DNA of 64,000 nt from JAVKMO01 sp031539345 (GTDB lineage: Bacteria > Bacteroidota > Bacteroidia > Chitinophagales > Chitinophagaceae). The first letter of the stretch is position 1, and the number at the start of each line of letters is the position of its first letter. Location: NCBI GenBank assembly GCA_031539345.1, contig JAVKMO010000013.1, positions 1-64,000 on the forward strand, in the 5' to 3' direction. A program made the position numbers and the translations under genes. A model generated the notes under the pieces. It worked only from the letters and a program-made list of their open reading frames with translations, did not search any database and was not told the origin of the DNA. Shown one piece after another: positions 35,623 through 46,056 of this stretch.

Positions 35623-36858
35623 ATGCAAACTCCTCTTAGTCCACTTTCCAATTCATTTATTCAATTAGAAGAACAGTTTGGTGCACATAATTATCACCCT
35701 TTGCCTGTTGTTCTTTCAAAAGCAAAAGGCGTTCATGTATGGGATGTTGATGGCAAACAATATTTTGATTTTTTAAGTGGTTATTCGGCTGTTAATCAAG
35801 GTCATTGTCATCCAAAAATCATTGCAGCTTTAATTGAACAAAGCCAAAAACTAACACTCACTTCACGTGCTTTTTACAATGACCAACTTGGTTTGTACGC
35901 AAAATTTATCACCAATTATTTTGGTTATGATAAAGTTTTACCCATGAATACGGGCGTTGAAGCTGGTGAAACTGCGATTAAATTAGCAAGGCGTTGGGGA
36001 TATACTGTTAAAGGCATTCCGACAAATGCGGCAAAAATTATTTTTGTTGAAGGCAATTTTTGGGGCAGAACTTTAGCGGCAATATCTTCTTCTCAAGATC
36101 CAAGTAGTTACAAGAATTTTGGACCTTTTATGCCAGGTTATGAAATTATTCCTTACAATGATACAGTGGCTTTAGAAGCCGCTTTTCAAGATAAAAATGT
36201 GGCTGCATTTATGTTTGAACCCATCCAAGGAGAGGCTGGTGTTGTTGTGCCAGATGAAGGATATTTAACAAAAGTGCGTTCGCTTTGTACACAATATAAT
36301 GTTTTGATGATCGCAGATGAAATTCAAACTGGGTTGTATCGAACAGGAAAACGAATTGCTTGTGAACATGAAAATGTAAAACCAGATTTATTATTATTAG
36401 GTAAAGCATTGAGTGGAGGCACGATGCCTATTTCTGCCGTACTCGCAAATGATGCCGTGATGCTTACAATTAAACCCGGCGAACATGGTTCAACTTATGG
36501 CGGAAACCCGCTTGCGTGTGCTGTTGCTATTACAGCGTTACAAGTATTTGACGAAGAAAAAATGGGCGAAAACACAATTCAAATGGGACAGCTTTTACGA
36601 ACTGAAATTGAAAAAATAAAATCACCATTTATCAAAATTGTGAGAGGCAAAGGACTCCTCAACGCCATTGTTATAGAACACCAAAACCCAGAAGCCGCTT
36701 GGGATTATTGCGTAGAATTAAAACACAATGGATTGCTAGCAAAACCAACCCATGGAGATAAAATTCGTTTTGCTCCGCCACTCATTATTACCAAAGAACA
36801 AATTATAGAGAGCGTTAGCATCATCAACAAAAGTTTACACATTTTAGAAAAAAAATAA
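35623..36858 (+). CDS. rocD: Ornithine aminotransferase
   Basis: This class III PLP aminotransferase (411 residues) converts ornithine and 2-oxoglutarate to glutamate semialdehyde and glutamate. It begins like OAT, with EEQFGAHNYHPLPVVLSKAKGVHVWDVDG and FLSGYSAVNQGHCHP. It has MNTGVEAGETAIKLARRWGY, the PLP-contacting Asp in MIADEIQTGLYRTG, and the Schiff-base lysine in LLLGKALSGG. The first part strongly favours ornithine over acetylornithine or GABA aminotransferase. No arginine catabolic gene is adjacent. Confidence 0.92.
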   Translation: MQTPLSPLSNSFIQLEEQFGAHNYHPLPVVLSKAKGVHVWDVDGKQYFDFLSGYSAVNQGHCHPKIIAALIEQSQKLTLTSRAFYNDQLGLYAKFITNYFGYDKVLPMNTGVEAGETAIKLARRWGYTVKGIPTNAAKIIFVEGNFWGRTLAAISSSQDPSSYKNFGPFMPGYEIIPYNDTVALEAAFQDKNVAAFMFEPIQGEAGVVVPDEGYLTKVRSLCTQYNVLMIADEIQTGLYRTGKRIACEHENVKPDLLLLGKALSGGTMPISAVLANDAVMLTIKPGEHGSTYGGNPLACAVAITALQVFDEEKMGENTIQMGQLLRTEIEKIKSPFIKIVRGKGLLNAIVIEHQNPEAAWDYCVELKHNGLLAKPTHGDKIRFAPPLIITKEQIIESVSIINKSLHILEKK

Positions 36859-36902
36859 TTTTTCAATATTTAAATTTTCACTCTTTTTATTTTAAACGTA
36901 AC

Positions 36903-37676
36903 ATGATGATAAGGAAAAAAATCGCCGCTGCAAATTGGAAAATGAATCTCACTTTAACTCAAGCAAATGAGTTATTAGACAATATGGTGAAGGACATTGC
37001 TCTTACTAATTTGAATCATGAGGTTGTGTTTGCTGTTCCATTTCCTTATATATCGGCTATGAAAGAGAAAATAAAAAGTCAAAAAAATATTTTTATCGCA
37101 GCACAAAATTGTTATTCAAAAAAATCAGGTGCTTATACGGGAGAAATTTCGGCAGAAATGTTAGCCTCTGTTGGGGTTGATTTTGTTGTGTTGGGGCACT
37201 CCGAAAGAAGAGAATATTTTGTAGAAACAAATGCACAATTGACTGAAAAGATGCAGCTGGTATTAGACAATAAAATGAAAGTTATTTTTTGTTGTGGTGA
37301 ACCTTTACATGTGCGAGAAGCCAATCAGCAAAATGAATTTGTTCATACACAAATTCAAGAAAGCCTTTTTGCTTTTACGCCAGAACAATTAACCCAAATT
37401 GTCATTGCATACGAACCAATATGGGCAATAGGCACAGGGAAAACAGCAACAACAGAACAAGCAGAGGATATTCATCAAGCCATACGTGCAATGATTGAAA
37501 AAAAATATGGCACACAAGTGGCTCAACAAATGTCGATTTTGTATGGAGGTAGTGTAAAAGCAAATAATGCAAAAGAACTCTTTGCTTGTGCAAATATTGA
37601 CGGCGGCTTAGTAGGCGGTGCATCTTTAATTGCTGCAGAATTTCTTTCTATTATCAAGGCTCTGCCTGATTTGTAA
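36903..37676 (+). CDS. tpiA: Triosephosphate isomerase
   Basis: TpiA interconverts dihydroxyacetone phosphate and glyceraldehyde-3-phosphate in glycolysis. The 257-residue protein is complete: AANWKMN with the catalytic Lys, VLGHSERR with the catalytic His, AYEPIWAIGTGKTA with the catalytic Glu, and the phosphate loop ILYGGSVKANNA with GGLVGGAS. Two ATG codons start the frame; the second (36906) gives the more usual MIRKKIAAANWK. Confidence 0.97.
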   Translation: MMIRKKIAAANWKMNLTLTQANELLDNMVKDIALTNLNHEVVFAVPFPYISAMKEKIKSQKNIFIAAQNCYSKKSGAYTGEISAEMLASVGVDFVVLGHSERREYFVETNAQLTEKMQLVLDNKMKVIFCCGEPLHVREANQQNEFVHTQIQESLFAFTPEQLTQIVIAYEPIWAIGTGKTATTEQAEDIHQAIRAMIEKKYGTQVAQQMSILYGGSVKANNAKELFACANIDGGLVGGASLIAAEFLSIIKALPDL

Positions 37677-37717
37677 ATTCATATAATTATTCTGACCACT
37701 TTATTTTTAATGCTCAA

Positions 37718-40294
37718 ATGAATATTGACCAACAAACTAAAAGCAAAAATTTTAATGAACTGATTGCATTAAAATTTCAATTATTCAACAGCTTGTTTAC
37801 GTCATTGCCTTTTTACAAAATAGAAAAAACAGGTGTTTTATTGTCCCTGTTTTTAATGCATTGCGAAGAAACTTTTGAAAGCGAGAAAATTACAAATCCT
37901 GAACAATTGGTGCATGACTTTTTTTCTAAGCATACAAATGCACTCAGCCATACAGAGCAATTACAGTTACTGTTTAGTTTTATTAAATACGTTGAACGTC
38001 AAGTTGTTTTGTTTGATGCCTTAGAAGATGCTGCTTTTTCCATTGTTAATGATGTGCAAGGAAATGGCACATGGAAACATTTAGAATCTGCCGTATTAGA
38101 AAAAAATAAAGTAGAAAAATTAGAACGTCAGTTGAAAAAGTTTTCTCTCAAACTTACGCTCACAGCACATCCTACGCAATTTTATCCAGGTGTTGTTTTA
38201 GGTATTATCAATGACTTGTCAACTGCAATTCAAAAAAATAATACGAATGAAATCAATGCCTTGCTTTTGCAATTAGGTAAAACACCTTTCTTCAAAAAAG
38301 AAAAACCAAGCCCGTATAGCGAAGCCGTCAATTTGATATGGTATTTAGAAAATGTATTTTACACTTCGATTGCAGGCATCGTCAATAACATTAAAAACAT
38401 TTCTCCCGATTTTGTTACAGACCAAAATTGTAAACTGATAGAAATGGGTTTTTGGCCCGGAGGCGATAGAGATGGCAATCCATTTGTAAAATCAGACACC
38501 ACATTACAAGTTGCTGAAGCTTTAAAAAGTAGCGTACTGAAAAGCTATTATTTAGATATTAGAAAATTAAAACGCAAGCTGACGTTTAAAAATATAGACA
38601 CGAAAATAGAAGCAATTGAGAAAGAATTATACGAGATTGTTTTTTTTAAAAAAGAAAATTTAGCGTTTACAAAATCCAAATTTTTAGATGATTTAAACCT
38701 CATTAAAAAGATACTTGTTGAACAGCACGGAAGTCTTTTTTTGTCTAAATTAAACAGCCTAATTACTAAAGTAGAAATTTTCGGATTGCATTTTGCCTCC
38801 ATAGATATTCGGCAAGAAAGTACAATGCATGAAAATTTTTATCAGGAATTGTCAGATAAAAATATTTTGTCAAAACCCTACAAAAAAAGCTCAGTTGAAG
38901 AAAAAATCAAGCTGTTAGAAACTATTCCCCCAACTTTGAATTTGGCTTTTGACCATCCCATTCATCAGGATATTTATGATTCTGCGTATGCCATTCGTTC
39001 TATTCAACAAAGTAATGGTGAGGCGGGTTGCCATCGTTATGTGATTAGTCAATGCAATAGTGTGGCTAATATTTTAGAAGTTTTTTATCTGTTTCAACTC
39101 ATAGGTTGGAAAGATTGTCAGGTTGATGTGATACCTCTTTTTGAAACTATTACGGACTTGCAAAACGCATCTCAAATTTTACATCAATTATTTACGCATA
39201 AAAATTATCAGCAGCATTTACAAAAAAGAAAATCTGTCCAAACAGTCATGTTGGGTTTTTCTGACGGCACAAAAGATGGTGGTTATTTTATGGCAAATTG
39301 GAGAATTTTTAAAGCACGTGAAGAGTTGGTTCAAGTGGCTAAACAATATGATATTGATATTGTTTTCTTTGATGGACGAGGAGGCCCGCCTGCAAGAGGA
39401 GGGGGCAAAACGCATAAATTCTATGCGTCAATGGGAAAAAATATTACGACAAATCAAATTCAATTAACCGTTCAAGGGCAAACAATTAGTTCTAATTATG
39501 GAACGACCGCTTCTGCAAAATACAATATTGAACAATTGCTTCATGCCGGCATTTATGGCAAATTATTTAACGATAAGGAAAGCACTTTTACAAAAGATGA
39601 AAGCGAGTTGTTAGAATATGTAGGACGCATCAGTCATGAAAAATATGCAACTCTTAAAGAGAAGGAAAATTTTATGACTTATTTAGTAGAAGTCAGTCCA
39701 CTTAAATTTTATAGTGAAACTAATATAGGCTCTCGTCCCGCAAAAAGAAACCAAGCAAAACAACTCACACTACAAGATTTACGTGCTATTCCTTACGTTG
39801 GAGCATGGTCTCAGATTAAACAAAATGTAACGGGTTATTATGGCTTGGGAACGGCACTCGCACAGTTAAAAGCTGAAAACAAATTTTCTTCTTTGCAAAC
39901 CATTTATCAACATTCTGTATTTTTTAGAACCCTTATTGATAACTGCGAAATGTCGATGTGTAAATGTTATTTTCCGTTAACGCAATACTTGTCTAGAAAT
40001 GAAGCCTATCAAGAAGTATGGCATGCTATTCACAATGAATTTTTGCTTACACAACAAATGATTTTAGAGCTGTCAGAAAAAAAAACATTAATGGAAGATA
40101 ATCCTGTTGATAGAACTTCGATAAAAATGAGAGAGCGAATTATTCTTCCTTTGCTTGCCATTCAACAATTTGGGTTGATGCAATTGCGAAAAATGGAAGA
40201 CGACGAATTGTCTAAAGACAGCCAAAGAGATATTGAACAATTGATTACACGCTGTTCTTTTGGTATCATCAATTCGTCAAGAAATTCTGCGTAA
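37718..40294 (+). CDS. ppc: Phosphoenolpyruvate carboxylase
   Basis: PEPC adds bicarbonate to phosphoenolpyruvate to make oxaloacetate, refilling the TCA cycle. The 858-residue protein has the catalytic LTAHPTQFYPG (His near residue 150), WPGGDRDGNPF, the substrate motif GFSDGTKDGGYFMANW and the glycine-rich loop FDGRGGPPARGGGKTHK. It ends SRNSA rather than the RNTG common in enterobacterial and plant enzymes, which I take as a lineage trait. It lies 41 bp after tpiA and ends 12 bp from the convergent TPR gene. Confidence 0.95.
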   Translation: MNIDQQTKSKNFNELIALKFQLFNSLFTSLPFYKIEKTGVLLSLFLMHCEETFESEKITNPEQLVHDFFSKHTNALSHTEQLQLLFSFIKYVERQVVLFDALEDAAFSIVNDVQGNGTWKHLESAVLEKNKVEKLERQLKKFSLKLTLTAHPTQFYPGVVLGIINDLSTAIQKNNTNEINALLLQLGKTPFFKKEKPSPYSEAVNLIWYLENVFYTSIAGIVNNIKNISPDFVTDQNCKLIEMGFWPGGDRDGNPFVKSDTTLQVAEALKSSVLKSYYLDIRKLKRKLTFKNIDTKIEAIEKELYEIVFFKKENLAFTKSKFLDDLNLIKKILVEQHGSLFLSKLNSLITKVEIFGLHFASIDIRQESTMHENFYQELSDKNILSKPYKKSSVEEKIKLLETIPPTLNLAFDHPIHQDIYDSAYAIRSIQQSNGEAGCHRYVISQCNSVANILEVFYLFQLIGWKDCQVDVIPLFETITDLQNASQILHQLFTHKNYQQHLQKRKSVQTVMLGFSDGTKDGGYFMANWRIFKAREELVQVAKQYDIDIVFFDGRGGPPARGGGKTHKFYASMGKNITTNQIQLTVQGQTISSNYGTTASAKYNIEQLLHAGIYGKLFNDKESTFTKDESELLEYVGRISHEKYATLKEKENFMTYLVEVSPLKFYSETNIGSRPAKRNQAKQLTLQDLRAIPYVGAWSQIKQNVTGYYGLGTALAQLKAENKFSSLQTIYQHSVFFRTLIDNCEMSMCKCYFPLTQYLSRNEAYQEVWHAIHNEFLLTQQMILELSEKKTLMEDNPVDRTSIKMRERIILPLLAIQQFGLMQLRKMEDDELSKDSQRDIEQLITRCSFGIINSSRNSA

Positions 40295-40306
40295 CCGTTT
40301 CTCTGT

Positions 40307-43300
40307 TTATTTTTTTATTTCTGTTTCTGGTGTTGCACTTTTGATGGGCGCTTCACTTTGTTCTATTTCAAGCAATTTTGTATTTGCAATGTCTTGATAC
40401 TGTTGTATTGATGCGTTTTTAATAATGCTTTTTAAAGTCGCTTTTGCATTAAATAAATCTTTCTGTTGTTTGTAAATATCAGCTAATAGTAAATAAGATT
40501 TGAGCACCAATTCATCATATTGATTGTGCTTGTCTATCACGACAAAAGCTTGTTTTTCTGCAAGTGTCCAATCTTTTAATGCATAATAAAAATTGGCATT
40601 GTCGTATGCGGCTAACGCAGAAAGCAGACTGTTATTATTGGATATTATTTTTTGGTTTTCACTAATTGCATTTTGGTAGAAGCTATCTTTTGCATACCGT
40701 TTTGCAGTCAAATAATGAAGCAGTGCAAGGTCTTGTTCTGTCAATTCTTTTTGTTTGTTCAATTCTTCGAGATAAGGATATGCGGCATTAAAATCATTGA
40801 GTTCAAAGTTTAACCATACAATACTTTTAAGTGCCATCGTTTTATTCTCTTCACTTTTTGTTTGCTCTAATAAAAGTGAATAATAACGCAAGCGTAATGG
40901 TTTGTTTGCTGTTGTTGTGTCTCGCATTTTTGTGATTAAAACTAAACCTCGTTCAGTATATTTTGGCTGGTTGTTCATTAATAAGCTATCGAGAAAACTA
41001 TATGCCAAATTGGCATTTTTATAGTATGCAGAAATATTGAGCAAATAATACCACGCTTCATTTTTTCTATTATTTGTAGGAAATTTAGTCAGATAATCTT
41101 TGAATAATGCAAACGCATCGTTGTATTTTTTTTCTCGATATTTTATTTCTGCACTTCTAAAATAAAGAGAATCCGTATTTGTATCATCTGCATATTGTCC
41201 ACTTTTTTTTGCTATGTTAATGAATGTTTCTACGTCGCCTTTATTAGAATATATTTCTTTCAAAAGCAATAATGCTTGTTCTGCGTCAGGTGTATTTGGA
41301 TAATTATCAGCCACTTGTTGTAAATAATAAATGGCTTGCTTATCGTTATTTAAATTGTTGTATGACAAACCAATATTCAATAAGGCACTTGAACGCAAAC
41401 TTTGAGCATCATTTAAACCTAAAATTTCATTAAAAGTTTGAATTGCTTTTTCAAATTCATTATTGGCTAATTGGGCATTTCCAATTTCTGTCAGAATGAT
41501 TTTTCTGAAATTTGTTTCTGGATATGCAACGAGTAAATTTTGCAACAATTTGATTTTTTCATTTGGATTATTGATGCCAACGATGAGTGCATACTGATAA
41601 GCCGCGTAATCTCTGTTTACATTTGAAGCGTCTTGTGCATAGCGAAAATAAATATCACTTGCTTCAGCATATTTTTTACTCATCCAAAACATATCACCAA
41701 GCCTCAATAAAGCGTCTTTTTTTTGTGCAACGCTTTGGTTATCGTTTTCATTTGCATCAACAACATGCTTAAAATAAATCGCAGCTTGTGCATAATCTTG
41801 ATACTTCATGTGAGTATAAGCAAGTTGATATTCAATGTTTGCAATAGTAGGAGAGGCGGTGGCAATGCTGAGGGCTTTTTGAAAATAAGGAACAGCACCA
41901 GCGTAATTTTCCTTTTGATATTCTATCTCTCCAAGGATAACATTTGATTTTTTTTCGTACAGATCACCTATTTGCAATTCTGCATTTTTGATGAAAAAGT
42001 ATTTTGCACTATCTAATTTGTTCTCATGGAATAGTTCTAAGGCTCGCCCATAATAAATTTTAGATAACACTTTCTTGTCATAAATTTTTACGACATCAGT
42101 CATCAAATTGATAGCCGCTTTAAAATTATTTGTATTTGTATAAGTCAGTATTAGCAATTGTTTGGCTTCAACGCCGTGTTTGCTATTGGGGTATGTGGTA
42201 ACTAATTTTTGCAAAGTTTGAAACGCAATATTCGACCGCCCTAAGTCTAATGACGTTTTTGCATACATCAATAAAATCAAATCATCAAAAGGCGATTTGA
42301 TGGTATTGCTCGCACAATAAAATAAGTATTGGTAGGCTTTAGGAATGTTTTTTTTATTGAGATAAATTTGAGCCAAGATGAAATTGATTTCAAAATTTAT
42401 TGTGTCATTGACGTTCGTTACTTGTGTTAATGTAGCAATCGCTTGGTCAAAACTATCGACTTTAAAATAGCTTGTTCCCAAATAAAAATTTTCTTCTGCG
42501 TCTCTTTTTTGTTCATGTGCTAGATTGCGAATCACTTTTGCGTACTGATTATTTTCAAAATACAATTTCGTGAGTAATCTTGTTAATTCACTTTCATATA
42601 AAAACTCTTTGTCTTGCGACAACTTCTCCTCTAAATATTTTTGTGTGTTGAGCTTATACTTCAAAGCATACAACAAATGTGCAATGTAATAAGGACAAAT
42701 AAGCTCATATTTAGGGTTTGCTTCAATCAAATAAAAACCATTGAGAGCAACCTTAAGATTGTTATTGATTTTAATTTGTAAGTAAGAATAATAATAATAA
42801 GCGTCTGCGAAAAATGGATTGTTCAAGGAAACTTGACGCAAAAAATCAAACAATACAAATGCTTTTTCAAAGTCTTGTTCTTCAAAATAACTGTAGGCTT
42901 GAATAAATTTCAAATAGATGATTTGCTGTTGATTGAAATTTTCATAGCTTAATTCTTTTGTGTATTCGATAGCATTTTTATATTCTCTATTTAAGAATGT
43001 ATAAACGCTCAATGCAAAGCTGAGTTTATCAACTAAAGGTTTGTTTTTTGTTGTACTGATGTAAGCAAGTGCTCTATTTTTGTAATCTTGATTATTGAGG
43101 TTCAACCCAAGAATGATATCGACGTACTCTTTTACTTGTTGTGCGTCTTGCTTGGCAATATTGTCCTTTGCTTCATTGACAAATTGGTTAAAAATTTGTT
43201 TTAAATAGAAATAAGAATTGATGATATTTTGATTTTGATAAAACGTTAAACTTCGATTGATTTTTTCATTGACATTATCGTACGAGCCGCTTAAATACTG

Positions 43301-43366
43301 CGCATGAAGTGAATTGTTGAAAAAAGCAAGAATGAAAAAACAAATACAAACAATAATCTTCTTCAT
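40307..43366 (-). CDS. Large exported TPR protein
   Basis: The 1019-residue protein has a signal peptide (cut after LHAQ) and then almost continuous TPR-type repeats. Examples are YFEEQDFEKAFVLFDFL, NFYLGTSYFKVDSFDQAIATL, EIEYQKENYAGAVPYFQKAL and IGNAQLANNEFEKAIQTFNEI. The architecture, an extended periplasmic solenoid of around 25 repeats, is common in Bacteroidota envelope proteins that organise complexes. No enzymatic domain is seen. It is the last gene of a minus-strand pair with pnuC and is convergent with ppc. Confidence 0.8.
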   Translation of the reverse strand: MKKIIVCICFFILAFFNNSLHAQYLSGSYDNVNEKINRSLTFYQNQNIINSYFYLKQIFNQFVNEAKDNIAKQDAQQVKEYVDIILGLNLNNQDYKNRALAYISTTKNKPLVDKLSFALSVYTFLNREYKNAIEYTKELSYENFNQQQIIYLKFIQAYSYFEEQDFEKAFVLFDFLRQVSLNNPFFADAYYYYSYLQIKINNNLKVALNGFYLIEANPKYELICPYYIAHLLYALKYKLNTQKYLEEKLSQDKEFLYESELTRLLTKLYFENNQYAKVIRNLAHEQKRDAEENFYLGTSYFKVDSFDQAIATLTQVTNVNDTINFEINFILAQIYLNKKNIPKAYQYLFYCASNTIKSPFDDLILLMYAKTSLDLGRSNIAFQTLQKLVTTYPNSKHGVEAKQLLILTYTNTNNFKAAINLMTDVVKIYDKKVLSKIYYGRALELFHENKLDSAKYFFIKNAELQIGDLYEKKSNVILGEIEYQKENYAGAVPYFQKALSIATASPTIANIEYQLAYTHMKYQDYAQAAIYFKHVVDANENDNQSVAQKKDALLRLGDMFWMSKKYAEASDIYFRYAQDASNVNRDYAAYQYALIVGINNPNEKIKLLQNLLVAYPETNFRKIILTEIGNAQLANNEFEKAIQTFNEILGLNDAQSLRSSALLNIGLSYNNLNNDKQAIYYLQQVADNYPNTPDAEQALLLLKEIYSNKGDVETFINIAKKSGQYADDTNTDSLYFRSAEIKYREKKYNDAFALFKDYLTKFPTNNRKNEAWYYLLNISAYYKNANLAYSFLDSLLMNNQPKYTERGLVLITKMRDTTTANKPLRLRYYSLLLEQTKSEENKTMALKSIVWLNFELNDFNAAYPYLEELNKQKELTEQDLALLHYLTAKRYAKDSFYQNAISENQKIISNNNSLLSALAAYDNANFYYALKDWTLAEKQAFVVIDKHNQYDELVLKSYLLLADIYKQQKDLFNAKATLKSIIKNASIQQYQDIANTKLLEIEQSEAPIKSATPETEIKK

Positions 43367-43518
43367 AAGAATAAGGCAAACAAAAAATAAATAAGTGCGA
43401 TTTTTTTAATCGTTTTAAGAGTGGTATAATTTCAATCAGATGCGATATCTGTTGAAGTTTTATTGTGAAAGAAAGTTGCAAAACAAACATTTTCAACACA
43501 ATAGGTTTTCTTATTTTT

Positions 43519-44097
43519 TCACATTTGTTTTGTTTGTGCATTTTTAAATTCTTTTTTCCAACTTACATATGCTTGAATGGCAATTGCCAATAATACAACG
43601 TATTGAACGCATGTAATGGCATATCCTTTGTAATAAAACAAGCCGATAGAAATAATATTTACAATTATCCATAACAACCAATTTTCTATTTTTCGCAGTA
43701 CTAATAATCCCATAGCAACATAAGATGCACCAACTACAAAAGAGTCAAAAAAAGGCACCGTACTGTCGGTTAAATATTCTAATCCAAAATAAAATATTCC
43801 CCATAATCCCAAGAGAGAAAGCAAGCCAATCCACTTTTCTTTTCTATTGCAATAACTAATTGCAATGACATTTATATTATCTGATTTTTTCTTTATCCAA
43901 TTGATCCAGCCAATCAGGTTCATCACTGTGTAATACAAATTCAACACACATTCTCCATACAATTTACCTTCAAAACAAATGAAGATGTAAATCATCGTAT
44001 TGCCTAAGCCAATGACAAACCCCCAATAACTATTTTTGTAAGAATAATAAACACCAATGATGCCGAATATTGTACCTAATAATTCTAATTTATTCAT
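43519..44097 (-). CDS. pnuC: PnuC-family vitamin transporter
   Basis: The 192-residue protein has 7 predicted membrane helices and the PnuC pattern, including NLYYTVMNLIGWINW and ENWLLWIIVNIISIGLFYYKG. PnuC imports nicotinamide riboside; close relatives (PnuT, PnuX) import thiamine or riboflavin. No thiamine riboswitch is visible in the 164-bp leader, so nicotinamide riboside is the default guess. It is divergent from the secreted hypothetical protein at 44262. Confidence 0.85.
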   Translation of the reverse strand: MNKLELLGTIFGIIGVYYSYKNSYWGFVIGLGNTMIYIFICFEGKLYGECVLNLYYTVMNLIGWINWIKKKSDNINVIAISYCNRKEKWIGLLSLLGLWGIFYFGLEYLTDSTVPFFDSFVVGASYVAMGLLVLRKIENWLLWIIVNIISIGLFYYKGYAITCVQYVVLLAIAIQAYVSWKKEFKNAQTKQM

Positions 44098-44261
44098 GTT
44101 TTATGCTTAAAGGAAAATGCTCTAAAATTGCTTGTTTTTGTTTAATTTGCTGTCTGAAATTGGAAAATATTGTGCTTGTTATGTTATTCTTGAATAACTA
44201 ACAATATGCTATTTTATGTCTGCTGATTGATGTTTTTTTTCCGTGAACGTATTTTTTTATT

Positions 44262-45590
44262 ATGCAAATTATTTTCATTTCTTTTAAAAAATTTACCAAA
44301 CTCCATCGATTGTTTTTATCTTTTGTTATCGTGTATGGGTTATCGGCAATATTGATGCCTGTTTTTGCTCAACCCAAGCTGACTAAACAAAAAACTAAAA
44401 ATGAGTTTATCATCGGCTATATTAAGAATGGCGAACTAAAAGTGTTTAAAAATTTGATTAAGAACAAAGTTCTCAATTTGAATGGAATTGCAGGGTTGCG
44501 CTATGTTTCAAAAGATACTTTTGGCTATACAGATATTAAAGGAAAATTTATTGCTAAGCCTGGTACTGCCGTTCGGTTTTATCTTGGAGAGCTAAGGATA
44601 GGAACTTTTTTGGCAGACACTTTATTATCTTATATTGATATGTCAGGAAACGTACAGAGCGATTTACTTCTTGCTGAAAATAGAAACAAAGCAGCTTTAA
44701 TACAAAGTTTAGATCAAGATGGTAACCCTACAAACGGCATTATTATCGATACTGAATTTGTAGCACGTTATCTTCAAGGAGACTTAGCACGACAAATGGA
44801 TTTTGATAGAGAAGATTTTTCTAATGGACTGCAACAGCTTGTTGCATTAGCACAACAGTCAGGCAAACAAATGACTTATGTTAGTCCAGAAAAAGCCATT
44901 GAAAGATTAGCTAATGGGTTGGGGTTAGATTATGAAGTCAAAGATTGTAATGAAAAATATGTTCAACCTGTGATAGAAGGTTGGTATTATGATGATTGTG
45001 CAAGCTGTCGATGGGAACAAAAAAAAGACGAAAATGGAAAAATGATATCTTTTACACAATATAATCAAAAAAATGAAATGGTTGTTAATTTGTCGAATTT
45101 TGAATACGACTATGTTGGCAATTGTCCTTCTCTGATTGTATGGGCAGAAACGGTTATGGCTGCTGGGTATCATTTTTATGAAAAATGGATTTATCAAACA
45201 AGTCCCGTTCCTCTTTTTAAAGAAACATACACATTTGAAGATAGAAACAAATTGATGGAACGATTTGGTTATGCCTACAACTCATCATTTTGGACAACCA
45301 TTGAAACTGTATTTCGTGCTGATGGTGCAAAATCTGTTCAAGAATATGACAAAGAAGGTAAACACAGACTAAGAGTGAGCGAATATGATAACCAAGGAAA
45401 ACGTACTTTTTACTTTTCTGATTATCATTATTATTCAAATGGCAATTTAAAATCTTTAACTGGGTATGATGCCAAAGGAAGGAAAAGTTATTATGAAGAA
45501 TATTCTGAAACAAAAGCAAAAGAGAGAATCAAATTTGTCACTTTTGACCCTACGGGAAAGGTCTCTGGCTATACGGTTTTTAATAATTAG
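44262..45590 (+). CDS. Exported hypothetical protein with C-terminal YD/MORN-like repeats
   Basis: This 442-residue protein is not recognised. It has a long N-terminal region with a signal anchor or signal peptide (ending PVFAQ near residue 37). Early on it carries a GYIKNGELKVFKN and DTFGYTDIKGKFIAKPG pattern resembling WG-type repeats. The C-terminal third is repetitive: AKSVQEYDKEGKHRLRVSEY, then DNQGKRTFYFSDYHYYSNG and GYDAKGRKSYYEEY. These resemble beta-hairpin repeats of surface proteins. Two Cys (DDCASC) lie mid-protein. Likely envelope location; function unknown. Confidence 0.55.
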   Translation: MQIIFISFKKFTKLHRLFLSFVIVYGLSAILMPVFAQPKLTKQKTKNEFIIGYIKNGELKVFKNLIKNKVLNLNGIAGLRYVSKDTFGYTDIKGKFIAKPGTAVRFYLGELRIGTFLADTLLSYIDMSGNVQSDLLLAENRNKAALIQSLDQDGNPTNGIIIDTEFVARYLQGDLARQMDFDREDFSNGLQQLVALAQQSGKQMTYVSPEKAIERLANGLGLDYEVKDCNEKYVQPVIEGWYYDDCASCRWEQKKDENGKMISFTQYNQKNEMVVNLSNFEYDYVGNCPSLIVWAETVMAAGYHFYEKWIYQTSPVPLFKETYTFEDRNKLMERFGYAYNSSFWTTIETVFRADGAKSVQEYDKEGKHRLRVSEYDNQGKRTFYFSDYHYYSNGNLKSLTGYDAKGRKSYYEEYSETKAKERIKFVTFDPTGKVSGYTVFNN

Positions 45591-45621
45591 TCTTTTTATT
45601 TTTCTTCTCATTGTTGAATGA

Positions 45622-46035
45622 ATGCCTTCCTATAAAATTGAAAATGGAAAAATTTGGGATATCGTTAGAAAGCAATGGCTGTATGCTTTTCCCGAAGAAG
45701 TTTTACGCCAACAAGTAATAAATTATTTAATACACGAAAAAAAATATCCGCTTGCATTTATTGCCGTAGAAAAAGAATTTTTATTTCAGCAACGTAAAAA
45801 ACGATTTGACATTGTTGTTTACAATAGCGATTTTACACCACACATTTTAGTTGAATGTAAACAAAAAAAAGTGCCACTTGACCATCGTGTGAGTGATCAA
45901 ATATTGCCTTATCTATTAGCACTTGCCCCGCAATATGTGGTCATTACAAATGGAGAAAGAATGCTCGTTTACAAAAGGAATAATGAAACGATAGAACAAA
46001 TAGAAACAATTCCAACTTTTGATTTTATTCAGTAA
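45622..46035 (+). CDS. HsdR N-terminal-like nuclease-fold protein
   Basis: The 137-residue protein matches the stand-alone HSDR_N_2 type family common in Bacteroidota. It has a PD-(D/E)xK core, KKRFDIVVYNSDFTPHILVECKQ, where Asp, Glu and the ECK lysine would bind metal. It lacks the translocase and other parts of a type I restriction enzyme, and no hsdM or hsdS is near, so restriction is not implied. It lies 21 bp before rluD on the same strand. Its function is unknown; a DNA repair or processing role is possible. Confidence 0.7.
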   Translation: MPSYKIENGKIWDIVRKQWLYAFPEEVLRQQVINYLIHEKKYPLAFIAVEKEFLFQQRKKRFDIVVYNSDFTPHILVECKQKKVPLDHRVSDQILPYLLALAPQYVVITNGERMLVYKRNNETIEQIETIPTFDFIQ

Positions 46036-46056
46036 AAAATAATTTTTCATTTTACT

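Noticed and set aside
44098..44261. Possible thiamine (TPP) riboswitch upstream of pnuC
   Set aside because: No CUGAGA or ACCUGA-type conserved boxes are present on the minus strand.
45622..46035. HsdR-N-like protein as part of a type I restriction system
   Set aside because: No translocase domain, hsdM or hsdS is nearby, and the small family is common next to housekeeping genes in Bacteroidota.
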